NCBI GenBank assembly: GCA_018263435.1
Contig: JAANXD010000042.1
Coordinates: 12,198 to 44,358, forward strand
Length of the DNA: 32,161 bases
Source of the DNA: Candidatus Scalindua arabica
GTDB taxonomy: Bacteria; Planctomycetota; Brocadiia; Brocadiales; Scalinduaceae
Direction of reading: 5' to 3'
This document shows positions 15,923 through 24,204 of the stretch, in pieces. A program made the translations under genes and the position numbers. Under the pieces are notes generated by a model. It searched no databases, was not told where the DNA came from, and saw nothing but the letters and a program-made list of their open reading frames with translations. Numbering within the stretch: position 1 is the first letter of the stretch; the number at the start of each line of letters is the position of its first letter.

Positions 15923-17227
15923 ATGGACAGTGTTGAAGAAGAAAGAAAAAGACTTAGTCAAGAGCTAAAGAAAGAAGTTGAAGAACGCGAGCGTGTAGAG
16001 AAAGCATTTGAAGTATACGTTCACCAACAAAGAACTGTTGCCTTCCTTGGGCAGAGAGCACTGGAGAACCGTTATCTGTCTGACCTGATGAACGAGGTGG
16101 TAAGAAAAGTTGCAGAGACACTGGACAATGAATACTGCAAGGTACTTGAACTACTGCCTGATGGTAAAGAAATGCTGTTGCGAGCCGGTGTGGGCTGGAA
16201 GGAAGGCCTTGTGGGAAACGCCACAGTCCATGCAGGATCAGATTCACAGGCCGGTTACACCTTAAATACTAATAAACCTGTAATCGTGGAAGATTTGAAG
16301 ACTGAGACGCGATTTTCAGGCTCTTCGCTTTTAAACAAACATAACGTAGTCAGCGGCATGAGTATTGCCATTCATGGCCCCGATGGCCCCTGGGGAGTAT
16401 TGGGTACACATACATCCAAGCATGTAAAATATACTAAGGATGATATCAATTTCCTCCACTCCGTGGCACATATCCTTTCCAATGCGATAGTCCGTAAGAG
16501 ATCAGAAGAACAATTAGTTGAAACGGCAATGGAAGTAGAGAATGCACATAAGGAATTAAAGGACTTTATTTACACGGTATCGCATGATTTAAAGGAGCCG
16601 CTGTTTTCAATAGACGGTTATTTCACCAGGTTATATGAGAGCAACAAGGACACATACGATGAAAAGGACAAGCGTTACTCAAACAGAATAAAATTAAACA
16701 TAAAGCTGATGTCTGACAGGATTTATGAGATCCTGGAAGTTGCAAAGATAGGGTTAGTTACTTACAACTTTACTGATAATGCCAGTGAAGATATTGTTAA
16801 GGATGTAATAAAGACGCTGGAAGGCAAAATTGAGTCAAACAATATTAATGTCTTAATCAAACGCAACCTGCCAAATGTCTCGTGTGACGGAAAAAGAATG
16901 AGAGATGTGTTCTTTAATTTAGTTACTAACGCAATTAAATTTATGGGCGACGACAAAGAAAAGCAGATCACGATCGGGTGTGACAAAAATGGAGATTATT
17001 ATAAATTTTTCGTAGAGGATACTGGTATTGGTATACGAAAGGAATACCAGAATAATATTTTCAAGATATTCTGCAGGCTTAAGGATATAGAAGTAGAGGG
17101 TACTGGCGTAGGGTTGGTAATAGTTAAGAAGATTATCGAGGTTCACAGAGGGAAAATATGGATAGAAAGTCCAGTCGCCAGAGGAAAAGGTTCACGGTTT
17201 TGCTTTACCATGCCTATATCCAGGTAG
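15923..17227 (+). CDS. Soluble GAF-domain sensor histidine kinase
   Basis: A 434-residue sensor kinase without transmembrane helices, hence cytoplasmic. Residues 1-32 are a charged coiled coil. A GAF domain spans about 35-190 (VIVEDLKTETRFSGS is its typical end). A HisKA region has the phosphoacceptor YTVSHDLKEPL with His221. The HATPase domain has N box NLVTNAIKFMG, G1 VEDTGIGI and G2 GTGVGLVIVKKI. The pattern resembles phytochrome-like kinases of planctomycetes and cyanobacteria, but the GAF domain lacks an obvious chromophore cysteine. No response regulator is adjacent, so it is an orphan kinase. Confidence 0.9.
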   Translation: MDSVEEERKRLSQELKKEVEERERVEKAFEVYVHQQRTVAFLGQRALENRYLSDLMNEVVRKVAETLDNEYCKVLELLPDGKEMLLRAGVGWKEGLVGNATVHAGSDSQAGYTLNTNKPVIVEDLKTETRFSGSSLLNKHNVVSGMSIAIHGPDGPWGVLGTHTSKHVKYTKDDINFLHSVAHILSNAIVRKRSEEQLVETAMEVENAHKELKDFIYTVSHDLKEPLFSIDGYFTRLYESNKDTYDEKDKRYSNRIKLNIKLMSDRIYEILEVAKIGLVTYNFTDNASEDIVKDVIKTLEGKIESNNINVLIKRNLPNVSCDGKRMRDVFFNLVTNAIKFMGDDKEKQITIGCDKNGDYYKFFVEDTGIGIRKEYQNNIFKIFCRLKDIEVEGTGVGLVIVKKIIEVHRGKIWIESPVARGKGSRFCFTMPISR

Positions 17228-17377
17228 TACCCTTGTCAAAAACATGATGATCCCAATTATGGAGGACACCAGTGGTATTATTGAATTGGACTGCCAGATA
17301 AAACCGCTTGATTTGTGAATACCACTTTGTCATTACAGATACCAATTGATTTTTTCTTAGTTAGCCTGCTAATTATT

Positions 17378-17857
17378 TTAGTTAGCAAACGGATTAATAT
17401 CACTTTTTTCAATATACTTTATGCTATCACTCTTTTCATCATCCTTTTCGAATTCGTCATAATCAACTGAGCCTACCCTGTAATAACCACCGTTATGATC
17501 CTGGGCTCCCTCATCACGTTCCTCTGCCTCTTTACATTTGAGACAAAGCCTGACGAAAGGAATAGCCACCAGACGCTGTTTGTTTATCTTCTTGCCACAA
17601 CATTCGCATACACCGTACTTCCCCTTCTTTATCTGGCTTAAGGCATTGTCAATTTCCTCTATTTCTCTTGCCTCACCTTGTGCAATAGACATTACTATTT
17701 CATCATCTACAAGGTTAGACGCAATGTCTGCCGTATCTGTAAGCCTGTACCCACCAGAGTCCTTAAACTCTCTTAATCTCAGTTTAACTTCCTTCAAAAG
17801 ATGGTGTCTTCTATCCTTAAGTTGGTTCCTTAATTGATTTATGAATTTTCTATCCAT
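17378..17857 (-). CDS. DksA/TraR-family C4 zinc-finger protein
   Basis: A 159-residue DksA/TraR-like protein expected to bind RNA polymerase through its secondary channel. An N-terminal helical region (1-80) includes LTDTADIASNLVDDE. The zinc finger uses Cys84-x2-Cys87 and Cys105-x2-Cys108 (CECCGKKI...RLCLKCKE). A 45-residue acidic tail ending SDINPFAN follows, longer than in proteobacterial DksA. The ATG at 17857 with AAGGA upstream gives the standard N-terminus MDRKF; the frame open to 18013 is not supported. A GCTAACTAA direct repeat overlaps and follows the stop codon. Confidence 0.88.
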   Translation of the reverse strand: MDRKFINQLRNQLKDRRHHLLKEVKLRLREFKDSGGYRLTDTADIASNLVDDEIVMSIAQGEAREIEEIDNALSQIKKGKYGVCECCGKKINKQRLVAIPFVRLCLKCKEAEERDEGAQDHNGGYYRVGSVDYDEFEKDDEKSDSIKYIEKSDINPFAN

Positions 17858-18215
17858 TTTGATATATCCTTTTAAATTAAATCTACATTTCCACTCTTGT
17901 GTAAGCAACAAGATATCAATGCCTATTGAATTACCTTGGTTACATATGAATCTGTTTATAAAAGGCGCAATCTTTATACCAAATTCTACCATAATAACCC
18001 AAATACAACACAAAAAGTTTCCTGAAATCCAACAAAAAATCCCATGCCATACAAGTCCTTGTACTACTATAATTTAAGTCTTTGCCAAATCATTTTATAC
18101 TTCAAATTTAACGCCGACTCAATATAATCTAAATAATCTAATACATTTTTTTCGTTTTTATTTAAGCAAAACAAAGGTGAAAACGAAAATATTTTGAGAA
18201 ATGTTTTCGCTCAAG

Positions 18216-18337
18216 TGGTAAATAAATAACAAACAAATTCCAATGAAGAAATCCAAAATATCAAGCAAACTGATTCTGGTCATTTGGGCATTGTATTTTG
18301 TGGTTTATTTGTAATTTGCTATTTGAGATTTGTAGTT
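18216..18337. repeat. AT-rich imperfect inverted-repeat element
   Basis: The left arm reads GTAAATAAATAACAAACAAA and continues with TTCCAAT. The right arm contains TTTATTTGTAATTTGCTATT followed by TGAGATTTG, which approximates the reverse complement. Between them lies ...TTCTGGTCATTTGGGCATTG... The composition of short ATTTG/CAAAT words is typical of dispersed intergenic repeats in environmental genomes (my recollection, not checked). Confidence 0.45.
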
Positions 18338-18339
18338 TT

Positions 18340-18405
18340 TGTCCTTTGCGCTCCTTGCGTTAAGATTTGTTATTTTTAGTGTTAATCCGTGAAATTTGTG
18401 TCTAA
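18340..18405. repeat. 'Formula' intergenic repeats
   Basis: The run includes CCTTTGCGCTCCTTGCGTTA and, 20 bases further on, GTTAATCCGTGAAATTTGTG. The second resembles TTAATCTGTGTTAATCCGCG at 21950 and the antisense of the 4026-4057 copy; the first resembles the reverse complement of the CGCAGAGGCGCAGAG sequence at 21784. Confidence 0.55.
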
Positions 18406-18434
18406 ATCCCTCAATTCTTAAATTCCTAAATTAT

Positions 18435-19544
18435 TTAAAGCAATTTCTGTTTCAAATAAAGCTCATATATTCGATAGAACGTCTCCATAGATACGATATC
18501 GATCCATTCATCTGTAGAATGTAATTCGTCAACAATAGGCCTGGAAACAATTACGGGGATGTTAAGGCGCCCAACAAAGCGGGCATCACTTCCACCATCT
18601 TCCTTTTCCTGACTGGTAGGTTTTCCGGTTACTTCTTCAGTGACTGAAATGTAGAGTGGGTCAGGTGAGAGGAGTGTCGGTTCTGCACTGATTAGTGTAT
18701 GCGTATTGATTTCTTCACCTAACAAACTGCGAACATGGTTTAACATTTCCTTTACGGTGTATGGTGCTGGGAATCGTATGTCAAGAGTAGCTTCAGCTTC
18801 CGATGGTACACGGTTAACGGTTTGATTTGCTGTCTTAACGATTGTCAGAGCGCAGGTAGGATGCCAATGGTATTCATCCGTCTTTAAAGAATCAAAGTTT
18901 TCCCGTAGGCGGACAGTTGCGTCTATAAGACGCTCCAGTGGATTGTTTCCCAGCCATGGACGTGCAGCATGTGAAGAGTGTCCATTACACTGGATATTTA
19001 GATGAAGTATCCCTTTTTCTTCCACAGTTATCTCATTTAAAGAGCCTCCGTCAGGAATCATAGCAACATCGCACCTGATCCCCACTTCATCAAATAGAAA
19101 ACGCATACCTGAGTTACCGCCACGTTCTTCGTCAGATGTGATAGCCAGTCCAAGTGGGAGGTCATCATATTGCATATGTAAATTCCTGAAGATCTCCAGA
19201 AGAATTGCCAGAGGGCCTTTCATATCTGCTGACCCCGGACCAACTATTCTGCCATCAGCTATTTGTGAACGGTAGCTATGGGCATCCGGATGTGTAATGA
19301 CATCAATATGGCCGCAAAGGAGGATTTTAGGGTGCTTTACATCTTTAGGAAGGGCAACTAATGATGGAATATCACTATGGTAATATTTGTTTACTACTAT
19401 GTTATCAAGTGACTCCACGTGGTTGGTAATAAACTCAAGACCCCGTTCGATATCGTCCGGACGGGACGCATCGCTGGGTATCAGTATTAAGTCCCTTGTC
19501 AGTGCTACGAGCCTTTTCTGTAAATCTGTCGAAGATTGCGTCAT
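18435..19544 (-). CDS. M20-family metallopeptidase/deacylase (ArgE/DapE/CPG2-like)
   Basis: A 369-residue M20 dizinc hydrolase cleaving an amide or peptide bond. Metal ligands and catalytic residues are visible: GHIDV (His79, with Asp81), GSADMKG (Asp107), TSDEERGG (Glu139/Glu140), PDGG (Asp165) and ELHSTDEWI (His342). The lid domain spans about 178-285 (NGHSSHAARPWLGNNP). AGGTG lies 6 bases before the ATG. It is 15 bp downstream of the ATP-grasp gene and surely cotranscribed. ArgE, DapE or a dipeptidase are all possible, but no arginine or lysine pathway gene is near, so a role tied to the ligase product (trimming or recycling a peptide) is inferred. Confidence 0.85.
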   Translation of the reverse strand: MTQSSTDLQKRLVALTRDLILIPSDASRPDDIERGLEFITNHVESLDNIVVNKYYHSDIPSLVALPKDVKHPKILLCGHIDVITHPDAHSYRSQIADGRIVGPGSADMKGPLAILLEIFRNLHMQYDDLPLGLAITSDEERGGNSGMRFLFDEVGIRCDVAMIPDGGSLNEITVEEKGILHLNIQCNGHSSHAARPWLGNNPLERLIDATVRLRENFDSLKTDEYHWHPTCALTIVKTANQTVNRVPSEAEATLDIRFPAPYTVKEMLNHVRSLLGEEINTHTLISAEPTLLSPDPLYISVTEEVTGKPTSQEKEDGGSDARFVGRLNIPVIVSRPIVDELHSTDEWIDIVSMETFYRIYELYLKQKLL

Positions 19545-19559
19545 TTTTTCACCTGATAT

Positions 19560-20924
19560 TTAATCTCTGTCATAATGCCATTTTAATGGAAGTATTGATT
19601 CGATTTGTTCCAGCATGTTCAGGCAATCATCCATTACTTTCCCAAGACATAGAAACTGTCCTTTTTGTACACTGCCATCCTCGTTGAGGTTGAAGTTTAT
19701 GGGTATAACACCTTCCTGCATGTCAGGATGGTAAAGGTAGCCTGCCTGGTCGAGCATCTTCAGCAGGCTTGTATCCCTCAGTGGCTTGGCAAACCGTACG
19801 TTTCTCATTAACCAGGCATCATGTGGAAGGAAATGCCTCGCAATAACAGATGGATAGGTAGCGCCGGTAATTCGTGCATTTATTTCACACACTCTGACTT
19901 CTGTATTACCATGATGTTCAACAATAAGAAAGTCAACACTTGCCGTACCTCTGTATCCCTGATCATGAAGCCATGAGCCGGAAGTAGAAGCTTGGCGAAA
20001 CAATTCTTCGTATACCGGATCTTCCTTGCAGAAATAAGATGGAGGGGAGAGGTTGCCCTCATGGACGCTGTCCTCATTTAGAATTTGTTCAGTAATATCA
20101 TAGAGAGATACTGTATTGTCATCTAGAAACATTTGAATACTGGGTGATCCTACATGGCGTACATTTGTTACTGTTTCATCAAGCCATCCCTGTACCATAC
20201 AGGGACCTTCAAAGAAAAAGTGTTCTGGGATTGAGTTTACATTGGTGGCGGTCGTAGGAAAACTGGTCATGCCTATACCAGAAGCTCCGATTTGGGCTTT
20301 CACCACTGCCTTTTTGTATCCCTGGCTGTGTAGCGTAGAAAAACAAGCGTGAACTTCGTCAGGTGATGCTGCCGGTATAGTATCGAATACAGGAAATCCC
20401 TGCTCAGAAAGATGATTATGAAGCAGGAATTTATTGTTACCTCTCCTACTACCTTTCAGACTGCTTATGGTTGGTTTATTCAGGGCCTTTGCTATATTCA
20501 TGAGTACGTTATCACTGACAAACCCATCTATCCAGGCGGCATCATGTTGGTGGATTGTGGTTACTGTTGGATTAATTTCGTCATGGAGTAATTTGTTCAC
20601 CTGAGCAATAAGACTATCGTAAACCTTATGCGATAAAATTACAATGTTTGGCAGGCTCAAGCCAAGGTCGTCCTGGAAATAACGTATCAGGGTTTGATCA
20701 GGAGGCTTTTCCAGTACAAGCAGATTATTGTCTCCCTTGAATATGAGATTAATAATCGGGATGAGCCTTCCTCCATAGGTTTCCACGCCCATTACATGTT
20801 GCCTGAGTCTTTCCAGCTCATCATGGTTATCATAAAAAATAGATAGCATGTTAGCGAAATAGATAACGTCTCTATCCCAGAATGTTGGCAGCTGTCCAGG
20901 CCTGGTCATAACTTCAGCAGTCAT
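19560..20924 (-). CDS. ATP-grasp ligase, PGM1-like
   Basis: A 454-residue ATP-grasp enzyme that would join a carboxylate, activated as acyl phosphate, to an amine. ATP-binding lysines fall in GNNKFLLHNHL (Lys165) and KAVVKAQIGASGIGM (Lys209, with the flexible glycine loop). The metal/ATP end is CEINARITGATYPSV (Glu347, Asn349, Arg351), and the N-A-R-x-T-G-x-T-x-P form resembles the PGM1 peptide ligase of pheganomycin synthesis. The first 140 residues are a non-ATP-grasp domain with HQHDAAWIDGF. It is first of a two-gene operon with an M20 hydrolase. ATG 20924 has no clear Shine-Dalgarno sequence; ATG at 20909 is possible. Substrates unknown. Confidence 0.8.
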   Translation of the reverse strand: MTAEVMTRPGQLPTFWDRDVIYFANMLSIFYDNHDELERLRQHVMGVETYGGRLIPIINLIFKGDNNLLVLEKPPDQTLIRYFQDDLGLSLPNIVILSHKVYDSLIAQVNKLLHDEINPTVTTIHQHDAAWIDGFVSDNVLMNIAKALNKPTISSLKGSRRGNNKFLLHNHLSEQGFPVFDTIPAASPDEVHACFSTLHSQGYKKAVVKAQIGASGIGMTSFPTTATNVNSIPEHFFFEGPCMVQGWLDETVTNVRHVGSPSIQMFLDDNTVSLYDITEQILNEDSVHEGNLSPPSYFCKEDPVYEELFRQASTSGSWLHDQGYRGTASVDFLIVEHHGNTEVRVCEINARITGATYPSVIARHFLPHDAWLMRNVRFAKPLRDTSLLKMLDQAGYLYHPDMQEGVIPINFNLNEDGSVQKGQFLCLGKVMDDCLNMLEQIESILPLKWHYDRD

Positions 20925-21241
20925 AGTCTTTTTGTAATTTAGTTAGAAATAATATATCTGATTATTTTGTTTGATAACGTACAAATTAACTATTTCATTA
21001 TAAATTATAAGGATAGGGGGAATCAATGAGAAAGTCAGGAACAAGCCTGGCTTCGCTCCGCTTCAATGAGAAAGGAATAATGGTTTAGTGGCAGAATTTT
21101 CTAGCGGGGAGATTAATGGTATTATTCAAAACAGTTTGAAAATAACTTGATATTGTTGTATGATGGGTTTTAACAGCAACAGATTAGCGTCGGCAAATTA
21201 ATGTTAATTTTATGTCTCAATAATTGTTATTTAATATAAAT
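20925..21241. other. Divergent intergenic region, about 317 bp
   Basis: AT-rich region between the ATP-grasp operon and the orphan gene at 21242. It contains a 12-bp direct repeat TCAATGAGAAAG at 21023-21034 and 21063-21074, bracketing a GC-richer 28-bp insert with GCCTGGCTTCGCTCCGCTT. A possible 20-codon frame at 21026-21088 looks like chance. No promoter could be fixed. Confidence 0.35.
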
Positions 21242-21769
21242 ATGAATACATCTTGCGAGAAATTACCTCTGGTCGATCTTAACGCGCAAAAGGCTGAAAG
21301 TCACAGAAGTAGGGCAGGAAAAGTTCTCACAGAGGAGTCTATTGAACAGGACCAGAAAGACGCTGAAGGGATAATGAGTTTAACCGGCCTGGACCAGCAT
21401 GTGAGTTTAGATAATAAGATCGAAGCCAGAGAAAAGTACATGATTGAAACAAGGCCCAATGAATCAAAATCTCCTACTTCCAAAACAACAGGTATGGGCA
21501 TGAAGGTGAATATGCGCAAACCGCACTATACATTTCTTTTTGCGTTTGATAACAAAATGGTCTTTCAAGCTGCCTGCTGTTTACCTTTAAAGGTTATTGC
21601 TGCCAGTCTGGATGGTGATATTGTATTCGGGAAGGCCTTGTACGACAGTCACTCAGGAAACGAAGGTGGGAAATTAGTCTATGAGTTTCAGGGAGAAGGT
21701 TCTGAATTAATTATAGATGTAAGACGTGGTGAAAGTACAAAGGCGCAACGTCTGACTTTTAAGATTTAA
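21242..21769 (+). CDS. Hypothetical protein, 175 aa
   Basis: Not recognised. The predicted cytoplasmic protein has no signal peptide or transmembrane helix. Residues 1-85 are polar and charged, probably disordered or helical (many Glu, Lys, Ser). The C-terminal part from about HYTFLFAFDNKM to the end is alternating hydrophobic/polar with GKLVYEFQGEGSELIIDVRR, suggesting a small beta domain. The ATG at 21242 is chosen over TTG 21224 by codon preference only; neither has a strong Shine-Dalgarno sequence. Formula-repeat sequence follows within 15 bp of the stop. Confidence 0.6.
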   Translation: MNTSCEKLPLVDLNAQKAESHRSRAGKVLTEESIEQDQKDAEGIMSLTGLDQHVSLDNKIEAREKYMIETRPNESKSPTSKTTGMGMKVNMRKPHYTFLFAFDNKMVFQAACCLPLKVIAASLDGDIVFGKALYDSHSGNEGGKLVYEFQGEGSELIIDVRRGESTKAQRLTFKI

Positions 21770-21779
21770 AAAACAAATC

Positions 21780-21804
21780 TTAACGCAGAGGCGCAGAGAA
21801 AAAC
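21780..21804. repeat. 'Formula' repeat (CGCAGAGGCGCAGAG type)
   Basis: TTAACGCAGAGGCGCAGAGA and the following AAAAC. This is the iterated CGCAGAG pattern, near-complementary to CTTTGCGCTCCTTGCGTTAA at 18343-18362. A further run with the repeating word (A)CTCAGGAAA/ATCAGGAAA lies at about 21851-21880. Confidence 0.55.
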
Positions 21805-21949
21805 TAATATATATGGTCAAAAGCAAAAGAAGAAGAATACTAATTCACCGCTGAGGAAATCAGGAAACTCAGGAAAAAAGCTAAAAGACCACTCTTTGGG
21901 TTTTATTACTAACTTCCTGCCGTTCATGCCTTCCTAAGATGTATTTCTT

Positions 21950-23278
21950 TTAATCTGTGTTAATCCGCGTCCCATTATCTTTTACAAAGTATAAAAGCAC
22001 AATTCCAGTAATAAAGAAGCCAACCAGTGACAATATAGCAAGACGGGATGTCCCTGTAATCTGGCGAATAATGCCAAATACAAACGGTCCCCATATAGCC
22101 GAGAATTTTTCAAAAACAGAATAAAAGCCAAAAAACTCAGCCGATTCCTTCACGGGAACCATTGAACCATATAAAGACCTACTTATGGCTTGGGAACCGC
22201 CAAGAACCAATCCTACTGCTATCCCCAAAATCCAGAAATCAAGTGCACTGGTCATAAGATATGCATAGCACAATATGCCCAACCAGAGAAACAGAACAAA
22301 AATCAAAATTTTTTTAGATCCGAAGGTTTTGGCAATACGGCTAAATAACAGTGCGCCACCTATCCCTATAAATTGTACCAGTAAAAGTGTACCCATGAGG
22401 GTATGATTTTTAAGCCCCAGTTCATCCTTTCCGTAAATGGCGGCCATTCTGATAACGGTTTGTATGCCGTCATTATAGAACATAAAGGCTAAGAGGAAGA
22501 TAGTAAGGTTCCGGTATTTCTTAACATTTAAAATGGTGTGCCATATTCGTGATATGCCTGATCTTATATATGTCCATGAATTGTTCTTACCTGGATATTG
22601 CTGAGGGGAGGTTTCGTTGTTCCCGGGTTCATGCAGCCAGACAAGTGTGATTATCGAAAAGCCTGCCCACCAGGCTCCTGAGAACAACAAGCTTATTCTT
22701 ACTGCCATTGTTTTCTCAATGCCGAACTTATTGTGTATAAGAATTAAGATTATGCAGATTAGGAACTGCAGGCCTCCCCCAAGGTATCCATAGGCATAGC
22801 CTCTGCCTGAAACTTGATCTATCTCATTCCTTGAAGCAATGTGAGGTAGAAAAGAGTCGTAAAAGATATTTGCACTGATAAAGCAGGTATTTGCAATAAA
22901 GAAGAAAACCATCGTCATCCACACATCACCGCTACGGCTGAAAAACAGAAGTGTGGTAAATAAACTTCCCCCAAAGCAAAAGGCCATCAAAAACCTCTTT
23001 CTTGATTCTGTAATATCGGCGATTGCACCAAGGATAGGGGCCGTCAAGAACACAAAGAGAGCTGTAGTTCCGGAGAGAAATCCCCATAGTGTGGTCGCAT
23101 TGGTTGGTATTTCGATACCACCGAATCTGAATGTCCACCCGCTCTGAGGGACAACAACTGTTGCAAAGTATATGGGCAGGAGGGCGGCTATAATGGTTGT
23201 TGCAAATGCAGAATTAGCCCAATCGTACATACACCATGCAAAGATACTTTTGTCTTTCTGGTTCTTCATGGAAGCCAT
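21950..23278 (-). CDS. MFS transporter, UMF1/Atg22-like family
   Basis: A 442-residue major facilitator protein with about 12 hydrophobic helices. WCMYDWANSAFATTI (about 15-29) is the signature of the UMF1 family related to yeast Atg22 vacuolar amino-acid exporters. GAIADITESRKRFL (about 84-97) is the cytoplasmic loop 2-3 motif A, and a long cytoplasmic loop follows helix 6. LVLGGSQAISRSLYGSMVP lies in helix 10-11. The substrate is unknown; amino acids or peptides are plausible. The final GTRINTD is encoded by formula-repeat sequence at 21951-21973, so the natural C-terminus may have been replaced. It converges on the orphan gene at 21242-21769. Confidence 0.85.
   Translation of the reverse strand: MASMKNQKDKSIFAWCMYDWANSAFATTIIAALLPIYFATVVVPQSGWTFRFGGIEIPTNATTLWGFLSGTTALFVFLTAPILGAIADITESRKRFLMAFCFGGSLFTTLLFFSRSGDVWMTMVFFFIANTCFISANIFYDSFLPHIASRNEIDQVSGRGYAYGYLGGGLQFLICIILILIHNKFGIEKTMAVRISLLFSGAWWAGFSIITLVWLHEPGNNETSPQQYPGKNNSWTYIRSGISRIWHTILNVKKYRNLTIFLLAFMFYNDGIQTVIRMAAIYGKDELGLKNHTLMGTLLLVQFIGIGGALLFSRIAKTFGSKKILIFVLFLWLGILCYAYLMTSALDFWILGIAVGLVLGGSQAISRSLYGSMVPVKESAEFFGFYSVFEKFSAIWGPFVFGIIRQITGTSRLAILSLVGFFITGIVLLYFVKDNGTRINTD
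21951..21973 (-). repeat. 'Formula' repeat copy forming the 3' end of the MFS gene
   Basis: Plus-strand TAATCTGTGTTAATCCGCGT and the following CCC; on the minus strand it codes for GTRINTD and the stop. It has the same CGxATTAACACxGATT pattern as copies at 4026-4057 and 18380-18402. Confidence 0.6.
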
Positions 23279-23437
23279 TACTCAAAAAGGGTTTTTATAG
23301 CAATAATATAAGAACACATAATTTCTTTACAATCTTGTTAGAAAATAGTAGATTTCACTAAGTATTATCTGTAAATGCTAGTCAGAATTATAATCAATTT
23401 TACACACTTAACATCTGAAAAATTAAGAGTTGCGGGC

Positions 23438-24193
23438 ATGAATAAAAAGAAGTATGAGAGCAAAAACGTTGTTTCAAGCTATATCAAAATGACATTACAG
23501 AATCCCGAAGTGATGATTCTTGTAAAACACAGGGGGAGCATAGTAAACAAACACATACTCGACATCGGATGCGGCAGTGGCAGGACAACAGCGATTTTAA
23601 AGAATTTGAGCAATGGCTATATCGGCATTGATTACTCAATGACAATGATCGAATCGTGCAGAGAAAGATTTAAAGACGTCAGTTTTGCCTGTGGAGATGT
23701 AAGGAAAATGAGCGAGTTTCGCGATGATGAATTTGATTTCATAATGTTCTCATTTAACGGCCTTGATTCAATCAATCACAAGGACAGACTGCAGGGGTTA
23801 AGTGAGATACACAGAGTACTCAAACAGGACGGGCTGTTTGTCTTTTCTTCACATAATAGGAATCACAGATATGCCATCTCACGTCCGAAAATTAAATTTT
23901 CAACGATGCCGTGTAAGCAAGTCGGGAATTTTATAAAATTTTTCAAGTCCACGCGTAACCGCTTAAGGAATAAGAACCATCAGGTGTTTAATGAGCAATA
24001 TGCAATCATAAACGATGTAGCACATAATTATGCCATGCTAACGTATTATGTTGATAAAGTGAATCAGACAAAACAACTTGAAGATATGGGCTTTGAGACT
24101 ATCGAAATGTATGACACTTCCGGCAATATGATGAACATTGATAGTGATGATAAGGGCAGTGCATGGATATATTACGTAGCGAGAAAGAAATGA
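23438..24193 (+). CDS. Class I SAM-dependent methyltransferase
   Basis: A 251-residue class I methyltransferase. SAM motif I ILDIGCGSGRTT lies at about 40-51, the acidic motif II position at YIGIDYSMTMI, motif III at ACGDVRKM, and FDFIMFSFNGLDSI is the post-motif strand. HRVLKQDGLFVFSSHN is the usual beta-5 region. The ATG at 23438 gives the compact form; the frame is open to 23375 (ATG) but that start adds a poorly conserved, hydrophobic 21 residues. The substrate is unknown. It is convergent with the TIR gene with an 11-bp gap. Confidence 0.78.
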   Translation: MNKKKYESKNVVSSYIKMTLQNPEVMILVKHRGSIVNKHILDIGCGSGRTTAILKNLSNGYIGIDYSMTMIESCRERFKDVSFACGDVRKMSEFRDDEFDFIMFSFNGLDSINHKDRLQGLSEIHRVLKQDGLFVFSSHNRNHRYAISRPKIKFSTMPCKQVGNFIKFFKSTRNRLRNKNHQVFNEQYAIINDVAHNYAMLTYYVDKVNQTKQLEDMGFETIEMYDTSGNMMNIDSDDKGSAWIYYVARKK

Positions 24194-24204
24194 CTGTTAA
24201 CAAA

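Larger units (their letters stand above)
17858..18434. other. 577-bp AT-rich intergenic region
   Basis: No gene is visible. It holds the dksA-like promoter (left end), an inverted pair GAAAAC/GTTTTC at 18179-18184 and 18203-18208, a low-complexity inverted-repeat element at about 18216-18337, and formula-repeat sequences at about 18340-18405. Confidence 0.5.

Noticed and set aside
18216-18405. Possible CRISPR array
   Set aside because: There are no evenly spaced identical repeats; the words are degenerate and irregularly spaced.
21026-21088. 20-codon frame starting with ATG after AGGATAGGGGG
   Set aside because: It is too short, lies in a direct-repeat structure, and has no features of a leader peptide.
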